Shown here one piece after another: positions 1-8,129 of a DNA stretch of 64,000 bases. A program made the translations under genes and the position numbers. Source of the stretch: Thermococcus paralvinellae (lineage in GTDB: Archaea > Methanobacteriota_B > Thermococci > Thermococcales > Thermococcaceae). Location: the NCBI RefSeq assembly GCF_000517445.1, contig NZ_CP006965.1, positions 62,001 through 126,000 of the forward strand, written 5' to 3'. Each line of letters opens with the position of its first letter. The first letter of the stretch is position 1. The notes beneath the pieces were generated by a model that was not told the DNA's origin, did no database searches, and was given only the letters and a program-made list of their open reading frames with translations.

Positions 1-1962
1 GACACCAAAGGCAACATCCTTGTGTGGCTCAAGGCCGACTTCTCTTGCAATCCTCTTTGCTTCTCTGATCTGGTATGGATGGCTGACGAGTGGGAGCATT
101 ACACCGACGTTGTTGTAGCCTTCCTCAACGACCTTCTTGATTGCAGTGAACTCTGCCTTAAGGAGCTCTGGCTGGTCGAGGCTTCTTCTAATTCCTCTCC
201 ATCCGAGCATTGGGTTTCTCTCGTCTGGCTCGTCTTCTCCACCTGGCATCTCCTTGAACTCGTTTGTTGGAGCATCTAATGTTCTATACCAGACTGGTCT
301 TGGATAGAATGCAGCTGCAACTGTTCTGATGCCATCAGCGAGCTTCTCAACGAGCTCGTCGAACTTTCCTTCCTTGATGAACTTGATTGGGTGCTGTCCG
401 ATTGTGAGGATCATGTGTTCAGCTCTAAGCAGTCCAACACCGTCTGCACCTGTTGCAGCAGCTCTCTCAGCGACCTCCGGCATTGAAACATTGACCTTGA
501 CCATTGTTCCTGTGACGAGTGGAGCGCCTGCAACGACAACCTTTCCTTCGGCCTTCTCTTCTTTCTCCTTCTTGACAAGGCTCTTGACGATTCCCTTGTA
601 AACGAGACCTCTTGTACCATCAACTGTGACGTAATCACCAGTCTTGAGTTTCTTGGTCGCCTCCTTTGTACCAACAACACATGGAATTCCAAGCTCTCTT
701 GAAACGATTGCAGCGTGGCTTGTTCTTCCACCTTCATCTGTTACAATTGCAGCAGCTCTCTTCATTGCTGGAACCATATCTGGGTTTGTCATGGTTGTAA
801 CAAGAATGTCTCCTTCTTTGACCTTGTCGATCTCACTGGCATCAAAGATTACGACAACTTTACCTGCACCAATTCCGGGTGAAGCGCCGAGACCCTTGAG
901 AATAACCTCTGCCTCTTCAACTTCCTCAACTTCTTCTCCGCTGACTTCTTCTTTGAGTGTTGTAATTGGTCTTGATTGGACAATGTAGAGCTTTCCATCA
1001 TCCTTGTCATAAGCCCACTCGATGTCCTGTGGCCATCCGTAGTGCTCCTCAATCTTTGCACCAATCTTAGCGACTTCAATTATCTGTTCGTCTGTGAGGA
1101 CTTGCTTCTCAACCCACTCTGGGCCGAGGTACTCAGCAACCTTAACGTAAACGGTTCCTTTTTTAGTCTCTGGGTTTCTAACAACCATAACTTCCTTCTT
1201 TGCGATGAACTTCTCCTTAATCTTCCATGTTCCCTTCTCGACGATGTACTCGTCTGGTGTAACTGAACCGCTAACGACAGCTTCACCAAGTCCCCAAGAA
1301 GCGTTAATCATAATCTCATTTCTGTTGTTTGTAACTGGGTTAGCTGTGAACATAACACCGCTCTTCTCGCTGTTGACCATCTTCTGAACCACTGCTGAGA
1401 GGTAAACCTTCATGTGATCAAATCCTTGCTTCTCTCTATAGAAGGTAGCTCTTGCAGTCCAGAGTGAAGCCCAACACTTCTTAACTTTATCAATAACGTC
1501 ATCAGCACCGAGAACGTCTAAGTATGTCTCCTGCTGACCAGCGAATGAAGCCTCAGGTAAGTCTTCAGCGGTAGCTGATGATCTGACAGCAACGTAAACC
1601 TCATCCTTACCAAATCTTTGACTAAGCTCTTTGTAAGCTTCTCTAATTTCCTTTTCAATTTCTTCTGGCATTGGAAGTGAAATGATCTTCTCTCTAATCT
1701 TGGCGGTGTTTTCTTGTAATTGCTTTGAGTCGTCAACGTTGGTCTTGCTGATTATGTCCATAATCCACTCTTGGAGTGTTCTTCCATCTTCGACCTTAAC
1801 ATTTTCAACAAAGTACTTGTATGCCTCAGCTGTAACACAGAACCCTGGTGGAACTGGAATTCCAGCCCTTGTCATTTCTCCAAGGTTTGCACCCTTTCCA
1901 CCAACAAGTGGCACATCTTCCTTGCTCAGTTCCTCAAACCACTTTATGAATTTGTACGCCAT
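1..1962 (-). CDS. ppsA: Phosphoenolpyruvate synthase (pyruvate, water dikinase), 5' part
   Basis: Makes PEP from pyruvate and ATP (with AMP and Pi), the entry to gluconeogenesis; in Thermococcales it may also run in the glycolytic direction. The first 654 codons are present, and the frame is open to the window edge. The N-terminus has the PPDK-type ATP-grasp domain (glycine-rich VGGKGANLGEM stretch near residue 17-27), followed by the phosphohistidine swivel domain with GGRTSHAAIVSRE, in which His416 is the phosphorylated residue, and the start of the PEP/pyruvate-binding barrel. Roughly the last 130-170 residues, including the catalytic cysteine region, lie outside the window. The start ATG at 1962-1960 is preceded by a strong AAGGAGGG site. 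No intein or frameshift is visible in the part present. Confidence 0.97.
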   Translation of the reverse strand, partial: MAYKFIKWFEELSKEDVPLVGGKGANLGEMTRAGIPVPPGFCVTAEAYKYFVENVKVEDGRTLQEWIMDIISKTNVDDSKQLQENTAKIREKIISLPMPEEIEKEIREAYKELSQRFGKDEVYVAVRSSATAEDLPEASFAGQQETYLDVLGADDVIDKVKKCWASLWTARATFYREKQGFDHMKVYLSAVVQKMVNSEKSGVMFTANPVTNNRNEIMINASWGLGEAVVSGSVTPDEYIVEKGTWKIKEKFIAKKEVMVVRNPETKKGTVYVKVAEYLGPEWVEKQVLTDEQIIEVAKIGAKIEEHYGWPQDIEWAYDKDDGKLYIVQSRPITTLKEEVSGEEVEEVEEAEVILKGLGASPGIGAGKVVVIFDASEIDKVKEGDILVTTMTNPDMVPAMKRAAAIVTDEGGRTSHAAIVSRELGIPCVVGTKEATKKLKTGDYVTVDGTRGLVYKGIVKSLVKKEKEEKAEGKVVVAGAPLVTGTMVKVNVSMPEVAERAAATGADGVGLLRAEHMILTIGQHPIKFIKEGKFDELVEKLADGIRTVAAAFYPRPVWYRTLDAPTNEFKEMPGGEDEPDERNPMLGWRGIRRSLDQPELLKAEFTAIKKVVEEGYNNVGVMLPLVSHPYQIREAKRIAREVGLEPHKDVAFGV

Positions 1963-1974
1963 TTCAATCCCTCC

Positions 1975-2060
1975 TTTTTAGAATAACCGATGGTGATATA
2001 TGGAAGAAGCTATTTAAAATTAACTGTTCAGATGTGGCTTTTGGGTTTATAAAACAGCCG
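1975..2060 (-). promoter_or_regulatory. ppsA promoter with a TGM-like element
   Basis: On the minus strand there are two TATA-like candidates (fwd 2046-2054 and 2011-2019). An imperfect copy of the Thermococcales glycolytic motif (TATCAC-N5-GTGATA) lies at 1982-1998, matching at 10 of 12 defined bases. That motif is bound by Tgr/TrmBL1-type sugar-responsive regulators. Here it lies downstream of both TATA candidates, overlapping the expected transcription start. Confidence 0.45.
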
Positions 2061-2109
2061 AGTAAGTTTCCTCTTGCAAAAACAAAACCAAAAAATTTTG
2101 GTTAAAAGA

Positions 2110-4551
2110 CTAAAAAGGATGAAGTTCTAAAATGTTCTCGAGTATATTTAATGCACGTTCAAACCCATAGCTGTACTCTAATGCTCTTAATATGTCAAGA
2201 GTAGCTTGTAGAGGTCTCGGCTCTTTTTGCAAGTCATAGGTTTCTTCAATTATTTTGAGCATCTGCTCTTCTTTGTCTTTCATGCCAGCAACATGATATA
2301 CAAAAAGAACATTTGCGTAGGTTGCTCTTGAGTATCCATAACCGCTCTCTCCTTTGAATCTTCCGTTTTCTTCTTGCCATGTTGATATCCACTCAGCGGC
2401 TTTCTTAATTGCTGGCAAAACTCTTTCATCCCCACTAAGTTGATAATATCTTGCTAATCCAAAGGCTGTAACAATAGTTCCACCCAGACTTTTCTTCCAG
2501 CTTCCATCATCTCTCTGCTCTTCAAGAATCTTTTCAACCAAGTTGTTTGTTGTGGTCTCATTTAGGACTCCAAGTTCGTAGAGAATTGGCAGCATCTGGG
2601 CCTCAGCAAATAAGTCTCCTTTCTTGTCTTTTGGTGTAGTCATTATATAGTCTCCCTTTATTCTACTTTTTAGATAGCTAAGGGTTTTATCTTTCCCCTC
2701 AAAAGGCAAATCTTTGAGAGGCTCCATCGTGAACGCTGTGTATAACGTGAAATCGTTTGGAGGAATACCTTCGGGAAAGCCTCCATTGTCTAACTGTTTG
2801 TATGCCAGCCAATTGAGTAACCATTCATATCTTTTCTTCAACTCATCATTGCTGGTTTTTTGGTAAAGATACGCATACAACTGGGCAATTCTTGCATTTA
2901 GGAAGAAGTCGGCTTTGTATCCATTGTCAAAGTCTGCATAGTTATATCCAGTCCAGAACTTCTCCAAAAAGTTAACAATTGCTGAATATTCTCCTGTATA
3001 GTTGAGTGGGTTTAGGTCATAGGGCTTTAGTGGTGGGTTTGGAATGAACTTGTAGATTTCGGAGTTTCCATTAACAAAGAGAGTTTTAAAATGTGTATCA
3101 TAGGCTATGTATTCCATTAGGCCATATTTGATTAAACCTAAGCTTCTCATTCTCCTATCCGAATAAACATAGGTTGCATTGTACTTTTCCATGAGCTTAT
3201 ACACTCTTTCTCTCTGTACTGTTCCAAACATCGTTACAACGTCATTATATGCTTGTATGGCCTCTCTTGGATCGGGTGCTTTTTCAAAAAATCCTTGATA
3301 GACCTTCTTCCACATAACAATGTCCTTTCTGTGAGTGTTTCCAATTAGGAGATAACCGACATCCCACCATGTCAGGAATACTGCGTCTGGAGGTGTATTT
3401 TCCTTAATCCACTCGAAGGCTTCTCTATCCTTCACCGTTGGGGGGATTATGTATTTATATGAGGAATATGCTCCCTGAGCAATTGGAACAAGTATGAGTG
3501 CAGCAATAATCAACGCTCTTGTTTTCTTGCTCAAAACAATTCTCTTAAACAGCTCAGCACCTTTTCCACTTGCATCTTTGATTACAGCATTCAGCCAAGT
3601 GTTTAGATTTGGAAGGAACTCATCGTAGAAAAATTCAGCAGCCATAATTGAAAGTGGCAAGGAAGCGTATGGATCCCTGAACCTAAATGCTGTAGCTCCG
3701 GCAATCATGAAAGTCCAGGCCCAGAGTACAATTCCCTGTCTTATGGGATCGCTTTTAAGGTATTTTTTAGTTGCAAGTACCCCAAAGATTAACTGAACGA
3801 CACCGATCCATTTAAGGTATCCCAGGGCTGTAACTTCCTCTTTTGGCATTCTCAGCAGGAGACCAGCGATAAAGTGGTTTATTGGGGGGATGAAGTATAG
3901 TACTACACCTATCAGCACAGCCAAGGCAAAGTAGTGGAGGTTTTTCTTTATCCAAGGAATTAGATGAATAAAGAGCATTATTACAGCAACTGCAACGAAG
4001 AAGACCCAACCTCTGTGGGTGACCATGTAAATTGGCAATAAAACCAATAATCCTATTATATATTTATAGTCCCAGCTTTTGAGAAATCTCACAAGAAGTA
4101 TCATTCCGGTTATGAAAATCACAAGTCCAAGGTTTTCTGGGATATAGAGGCTTGTTCTATATACAAAATTTGGAGCAAAGGCTAGAAAAGTCGTGGCTAG
4201 GAGGGCTTTTTTGTTACTCCCAAAAATCTCCTTTGAGAGCAGATAGAAAAGACCTACACTTATCGTGCCATAAACTGCTGGAAGGATGAAGAACACATAC
4301 TCAGTTGGAAAGAGCTTGTACACAAGGGCTCCGACTATATGGAAGAGAGGAGGATAGCTGTATGCTTTAAGCCCAAGGAGCGAGCCAATATCTTTTGAAA
4401 TCACACCTATTCCTTCGTTGACGATCCTCAGGGTTATATCCCTATGTAGATATTCGTCATATACTGCCAGTAAGAGAGTCCTGTGAGGTATGAGCCTTAT
4501 TATGAATGAGATTAGGAGCAATAGAATGAGGTATATTTTTTCCTTCTTCAC
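2110..4551 (-). CDS. STT3/AglB-like GT-C membrane protein with C-terminal alpha/alpha-toroid domain
   Basis: 813 aa. The N-terminal ~350 residues hold about ten or more membrane helices, with an acidic pair (Asp32-Glu33 in VYDEYLHRD) in the first external loop where GT-C glycosyltransferases carry their metal-binding DxD motif. Residues 395-399 read WWDVG, one change from the WWDYG signature of oligosaccharyltransferase catalytic subunits. The last ~250 residues contain repeated QxDNGGF, QRDDGSW and TAFGLARYY-type segments typical of prenyltransferase/squalene-oxidase (alpha/alpha-toroid) repeats, which is not the usual AglB tail. It starts with GTG behind GGGGTG. It is divergent from two polymerase-like membrane genes, so a role in glycan transfer at the cell surface is inferred. 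Acceptor and donor are unknown. Confidence 0.72.
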   Translation of the reverse strand: MKKEKIYLILLLLISFIIRLIPHRTLLLAVYDEYLHRDITLRIVNEGIGVISKDIGSLLGLKAYSYPPLFHIVGALVYKLFPTEYVFFILPAVYGTISVGLFYLLSKEIFGSNKKALLATTFLAFAPNFVYRTSLYIPENLGLVIFITGMILLVRFLKSWDYKYIIGLLVLLPIYMVTHRGWVFFVAVAVIMLFIHLIPWIKKNLHYFALAVLIGVVLYFIPPINHFIAGLLLRMPKEEVTALGYLKWIGVVQLIFGVLATKKYLKSDPIRQGIVLWAWTFMIAGATAFRFRDPYASLPLSIMAAEFFYDEFLPNLNTWLNAVIKDASGKGAELFKRIVLSKKTRALIIAALILVPIAQGAYSSYKYIIPPTVKDREAFEWIKENTPPDAVFLTWWDVGYLLIGNTHRKDIVMWKKVYQGFFEKAPDPREAIQAYNDVVTMFGTVQRERVYKLMEKYNATYVYSDRRMRSLGLIKYGLMEYIAYDTHFKTLFVNGNSEIYKFIPNPPLKPYDLNPLNYTGEYSAIVNFLEKFWTGYNYADFDNGYKADFFLNARIAQLYAYLYQKTSNDELKKRYEWLLNWLAYKQLDNGGFPEGIPPNDFTLYTAFTMEPLKDLPFEGKDKTLSYLKSRIKGDYIMTTPKDKKGDLFAEAQMLPILYELGVLNETTTNNLVEKILEEQRDDGSWKKSLGGTIVTAFGLARYYQLSGDERVLPAIKKAAEWISTWQEENGRFKGESGYGYSRATYANVLFVYHVAGMKDKEEQMLKIIEETYDLQKEPRPLQATLDILRALEYSYGFERALNILENILELHPF

Positions 4552-4607
4552 TTCTTACACCCCTAACTCTTTTAACATAAAGTTTGCTTTATTAAATTGG
4601 TGGTGAT
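4552..4607. promoter_or_regulatory. Divergent promoter between STT3-like gene and polymerase-like gene
   Basis: Only 56 bases separate the two start codons. An AT-rich TATA-like stretch serves each direction (plus: around 4583-4597; minus: around 4568-4583). Ribosome binding sites GGTGGTGAT (plus) and GGGGTG (minus) flank it. The two transcripts probably share control. Confidence 0.4.
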
Positions 4608-5657
4608 ATGAAATCCTTAAAACTCTTTAGCTTGGCGTTCTTTTCTTATCTCCTTCTAATGCTCTGCTCTCATTTAGCTCTTAAAGAGTATTCTGCTTCT
4701 CTAAATATGCTTCCGCTTTCCCTTGCAGTAATACTTATCTTTTACTGCTGTTTCGTGGTTGGATATCTTAGACCTTTATATTTGCCAAGTGAAGCTGTGT
4801 GGATTGCGATATTTTTGCTGGCAGTATATTTTGCACGATATGTTGTGTTGGCCCCAACTGCTGTAGTGTTTTTGTATATCCTTCTCAAATACGAGCCAGA
4901 GTTTTTTAAGAAGTTCTCTTGGTTTGTCTTTTTGCTAGGTGTTGGCGTCGTTAGTTCCACTTATCTCTTTGTTGGGGTTCCTTTATTTGAGTATCCCATT
5001 AGATTTGAACTAACGGAGGTGCTTACATTATCTTCATATCTGTTCTTAACGGCGATAGCCTTCGAGCAGAGGGGAAGAATTAGAAGCTTGTACTTCTTTG
5101 TATCTTCTATCTTGCTGTTCATGTCAACTTTTCGTTCTCTCTTGATTCTCGTGTTTTTGGCTTATGTAATCCCTTATTATCTATCTGGAAAAATTAGGAT
5201 GCGGGAGATATTTCTAGGGGTTCTTGTTGGAATAGCTGTTTTAATTTTAAGCGGTAATCTTGAGAGTCTTTTGATAAGAGTGGGCTTTACCCTTCTTATT
5301 TTTGAAAATCTTGTTAAAATTTCACTTCCCTTTGGATTTTATCATGGTTCCTTACTTCTTAGCTATTCTCCCGGTAGGAAAATAGCATTTATGTTCACCC
5401 TCGCTAGAAATATATACTCGTCTTTTATTTTTGGACAAGCTGTTGCTGATTTTGGGATATTTGGAGTAGTTGAAGCCTATCTTTTGGGGGCTATACTTAA
5501 ACGCTCTGAGAATGATTTGAGCTCTTTGACAGTTGTTCTGTCTCTTTTAATTTATCTCATCGAGGTAGGAATTGATGCTTTTGTTTTGGCTATTATGCTG
5601 TTTTTTGGCACAATTTATGTGGAGAAAATTGACAAGCTTGGTCCCCAATTCTTTTAA
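4608..5657 (+). CDS. Polytopic membrane protein, possible repeat-unit polymerase (paralogue 1)
   Basis: 349 aa, almost entirely hydrophobic, with about ten predicted membrane helices. Not firmly recognised. The layout resembles Wzy/O-antigen-polymerase-like proteins: a GVPLFEYPIRFEL loop after the fifth or so helix, an STFRSLLIL helix, and a conserved FGQAVADFGIFGVVEAY segment near the C-terminus. It is strongly similar to the next gene along its whole length, so the pair arose by tandem duplication. The ATG start follows GGTGGTGAT. Next to an STT3-like gene, a role in polymerising or exporting a surface glycan is a reasonable inference, not shown. Confidence 0.6.
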   Translation: MKSLKLFSLAFFSYLLLMLCSHLALKEYSASLNMLPLSLAVILIFYCCFVVGYLRPLYLPSEAVWIAIFLLAVYFARYVVLAPTAVVFLYILLKYEPEFFKKFSWFVFLLGVGVVSSTYLFVGVPLFEYPIRFELTEVLTLSSYLFLTAIAFEQRGRIRSLYFFVSSILLFMSTFRSLLILVFLAYVIPYYLSGKIRMREIFLGVLVGIAVLILSGNLESLLIRVGFTLLIFENLVKISLPFGFYHGSLLLSYSPGRKIAFMFTLARNIYSSFIFGQAVADFGIFGVVEAYLLGAILKRSENDLSSLTVVLSLLIYLIEVGIDAFVLAIMLFFGTIYVEKIDKLGPQFF

Positions 5658-5690
5658 TATGTGAAGTTGAATTTAGTAACTGGTGGTACT

Positions 5691-6731
5691 GTGAAGTCTC
5701 TAAAGCTCTTTAGCTTGGCATTTTTCACTTATATCATGCTCACTCTTTATGTCAATGTGTTTCTTAAGGATAAATTATATGCCGCTGAGCTAGACATATC
5801 CAGAATATGGACTGCTTCACTGGTTGCAATTTTATTCTTTGTTTTTCTTGTAGCTGGATATCTAAAGCCTGTTGAGCTTCCTGCTTGGGCTTACTGGTTG
5901 ATACTTTTTGTGCTGTCTTTTGCTCTCCTGCCCTATGGTGTCATTGCAGTGGCGTTTATCTTCTTGTTCTCAATGAAATACAATCCGTTTGAAAAGCATG
6001 CGCACATTTGGTTGATTTTTTCAATAATTCTGATAGTTTCCATTTATCTGTTTAAAGGAGTCCCGCTTTTTAACTGGAATTTAAGATTTGAATTAAGCAA
6101 GATCCTTGTGTTTTTAGCTTTTCTAAGTGGGGTCTCGCTAGTTTATGTGAATTGGGATATTAGATTTAAAACTCTGGCTTTTTTGGTTCTTGAAATGTTG
6201 TTTTTCCTTGGAACCTTTAGATCGCTTATGCTCCTTATATTCCTAATGTACATTCTACCTTTTTATTTTGAAGAAAGGCTTACATTGGATAAAATCTGCC
6301 TCGCTATTCCAGTGTTTTTACTAATTCTTTACCTCAGCGGGAGCTTGGAGGGGTTATTAGTTAGAATTGGCTTTACGTTTTTAATTTTTCATAACTTAGT
6401 CCATGTGTCCATGCCCTTTGGATTTTTCCATGGGAAGCTTTTGTTTCACAGCGATCCAAGATGGAGGGTTGCTTTTATGTTTACCCTAAAGAATTGTTAC
6501 ACCTACTTCCTTTTCGGTCAGCCAATAGCAGATTTTGGGATTTTTGGAATAGTGGAAGCTTATTTCTTAGGAACATTACTTAAATTATCCGAAAGAAACG
6601 TCAAAACGGCAGTAATTGTTCTTGCAACTCTAATCTATGCCATTGAAAGTGGAATTGATGCATTTCTGCTTTCAGTCTTAGTTCTATTTGGTGCACTTTA
6701 CTCTAAGACAAATATCGAAACATTAAAATAA
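5691..6731 (+). CDS. Polytopic membrane protein, possible repeat-unit polymerase (paralogue 2)
   Basis: 346 aa. The chosen GTG start at 5691 gives the same N-terminus as its upstream neighbour (xKSLKLFSLAFF) and follows a GGTGGT site; an in-frame GTG at 5661 would add ten residues with no good ribosome site. It shares the GVPLFxxxxRFEL loop, the GTFRSLMLL helix, the MPFGFFHGKLL segment and the FGQPIADFGIFGIVEAY segment with paralogue 1. The genes are 33 bases apart and surely co-transcribed. Wzy-like function is inferred from topology and neighbourhood; a two-component membrane enzyme formed by the two paralogues is possible. Confidence 0.6.
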   Translation: MKSLKLFSLAFFTYIMLTLYVNVFLKDKLYAAELDISRIWTASLVAILFFVFLVAGYLKPVELPAWAYWLILFVLSFALLPYGVIAVAFIFLFSMKYNPFEKHAHIWLIFSIILIVSIYLFKGVPLFNWNLRFELSKILVFLAFLSGVSLVYVNWDIRFKTLAFLVLEMLFFLGTFRSLMLLIFLMYILPFYFEERLTLDKICLAIPVFLLILYLSGSLEGLLVRIGFTFLIFHNLVHVSMPFGFFHGKLLFHSDPRWRVAFMFTLKNCYTYFLFGQPIADFGIFGIVEAYFLGTLLKLSERNVKTAVIVLATLIYAIESGIDAFLLSVLVLFGALYSKTNIETLK

Positions 6732-6764
6732 TTATTTTTGCTAAATTATTTTTGGTGATTTAAG

Positions 6765-7913
6765 ATGAATCCCGTTGAAGAGGCCTTAAAAATTAAAGAA
6801 CAGATTATAGCGTGGCGTAGAGATTTCCACATGTATCCGGAGCTCAAATATGAAGAGGAGAGAACTTCTAAGATTGTCGAAGAACATTTGAAAGAGTGGG
6901 GTTATAAGATTAAGCGCGTCGGGACAGGAATAATAGCCGATATTGGAGAGGATGATAAAAGAATAGCTCTTAGAGCAGATATGGACGCTCTGCCAGTTCA
7001 AGAGGAAAATGACGTCCCCTACAAGTCTAAAGTCCCAGGAAAGATGCATGCTTGTGGACACGACGCTCACACTGCCATGCTCTTGGGAGCTGCAAAAATC
7101 ATAGCTGAACATGAAGACAAACTCCAAAATGGTGTTAGGTTGATATTCCAGCCAGCTGAAGAAGGAGGTAATGGAGCTTTAAATATGATTGAAGCTGGTG
7201 CTCTAGAAGGAGTTGATGCAATCTTTGGAATACATGTATGGATGGACTTGCCAAGCGGAGTTTTTGGAATTAGGGAGGGACCAGTCTTAGCAGGGGCTGG
7301 AACATTCAGCATTAAAATAAAAGGGAAAGGTGGTCACGGAGCTGCACCTCATGAGACTGTTGATCCTATTCCAATTGCTGCCCAAGCAATTTTAGCATTC
7401 CAAACAATTGTAAGCAGAAATCTCAATCCAATTGAGACGGGTGTTGTGAGTGTGTGCGCAGTCCAAGGGGGCACTGCTTTTAACGTTATTCCAGAAGAGG
7501 TCGAAATGAAAGGCACTCATCGCTTTTTCAGTGAGGAGGTTAGGAAGTTAATAGAGATAAGGATGGACGAAATTTTGAGAGGTTTAACTTCAGCTCATGG
7601 AGCAACATATGAGCTTGACATCAAAGAGCTTGTTCCACCGACGATAAATCATCCAAGAATGACGGAATTCGTGAGAAAAGTAGCTTTAAAATATGATATG
7701 AGGGTTGGAGAGGTTGCCAAATCTATGGGTGCAGAGGATTTCGCATATTATCTCCAAAAAGTTCCTGGAGTTTTCATACAATTGGGAATTAGAAACGAAA
7801 GGAAGGGTGTAATCTATCCACACCATCATCCAAAATTCGATGTTGACGAAGATGTTCTTCATTTAGGAACTGCGCTAGAAATTGCATTGGCTTTTGAATT
7901 TTCAAATTTATAA
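6765..7913 (+). CDS. M20-family amidohydrolase (aminoacylase/carboxypeptidase)
   Basis: 382 aa, the usual length for the M20D group (N-acyl-amino-acid amidohydrolase, IAA-amino-acid hydrolase, thermostable carboxypeptidase CpsA). Metal-site residues are visible: Cys97 and His99 in HACGHDAH, Glu132-Glu133 in FQPAEEGG, the His of GIHVW, and the C-terminal HHHPKF histidine. The dimerisation domain begins near residue 175 with KGKGGHGAAPHE. It lacks a signal peptide and is probably a cytosolic zinc or cobalt enzyme releasing amino acids from acyl-amino acids or peptides, fitting the downstream secreted protease. Exact substrate cannot be read from sequence. Confidence 0.9.
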   Translation: MNPVEEALKIKEQIIAWRRDFHMYPELKYEEERTSKIVEEHLKEWGYKIKRVGTGIIADIGEDDKRIALRADMDALPVQEENDVPYKSKVPGKMHACGHDAHTAMLLGAAKIIAEHEDKLQNGVRLIFQPAEEGGNGALNMIEAGALEGVDAIFGIHVWMDLPSGVFGIREGPVLAGAGTFSIKIKGKGGHGAAPHETVDPIPIAAQAILAFQTIVSRNLNPIETGVVSVCAVQGGTAFNVIPEEVEMKGTHRFFSEEVRKLIEIRMDEILRGLTSAHGATYELDIKELVPPTINHPRMTEFVRKVALKYDMRVGEVAKSMGAEDFAYYLQKVPGVFIQLGIRNERKGVIYPHHHPKFDVDEDVLHLGTALEIALAFEFSNL

Positions 7914-7965
7914 GGTTTATTTGGCTACTTTTTTGTTTAGTTTTTTGTTTTATTGTCTAAAATTT
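7914..7965 (+). terminator. T-rich archaeal terminator after the amidohydrolase gene
   Basis: Several runs of four to six T follow the stop codon (GCTACTTTTTTG, AGTTTTTTG), the usual intrinsic termination signal of Thermococcales. No hairpin is needed or clear. Confidence 0.5.
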
Positions 7966-8062
7966 AAATTTTTTAAATTAAAGCTTGATTGCTAACAAAG
8001 TTTGTCAAATATACATGAATGTTTTACATTGATCGTTAAAGTATAATATATGAACTTTGCTC

Positions 8063-8123
8063 ACAGAAACTTTTATATCTACGATATGGGTAGTATACTA
8101 CTGAACAATTATATATGGAGGTG
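8063..8123 (+). promoter_or_regulatory. Promoter and ribosome site of the giant subtilase gene
   Basis: A BRE/TATA block (AGAAACTTTTATATC, 8065-8079) predicts a transcript start near 8100-8105. GGAGGTG at 8117-8123 sits six bases before the ATG at 8130 and decides that start over the ATG at 8115, which itself overlaps the ribosome site. Confidence 0.7.
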
Positions 8124-8129
8124 TCCCAA

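Noticed and set aside
1-1962. Intein or frameshift in PEP synthase
   Set aside because: The reading frame is continuous from the start codon to the window edge and collinear with the family in the part visible.
8115-8129. ATG at 8115 as subtilase start
   Set aside because: It overlaps the GGAGGTG ribosome site that serves ATG 8130, which gives a standard signal peptide.
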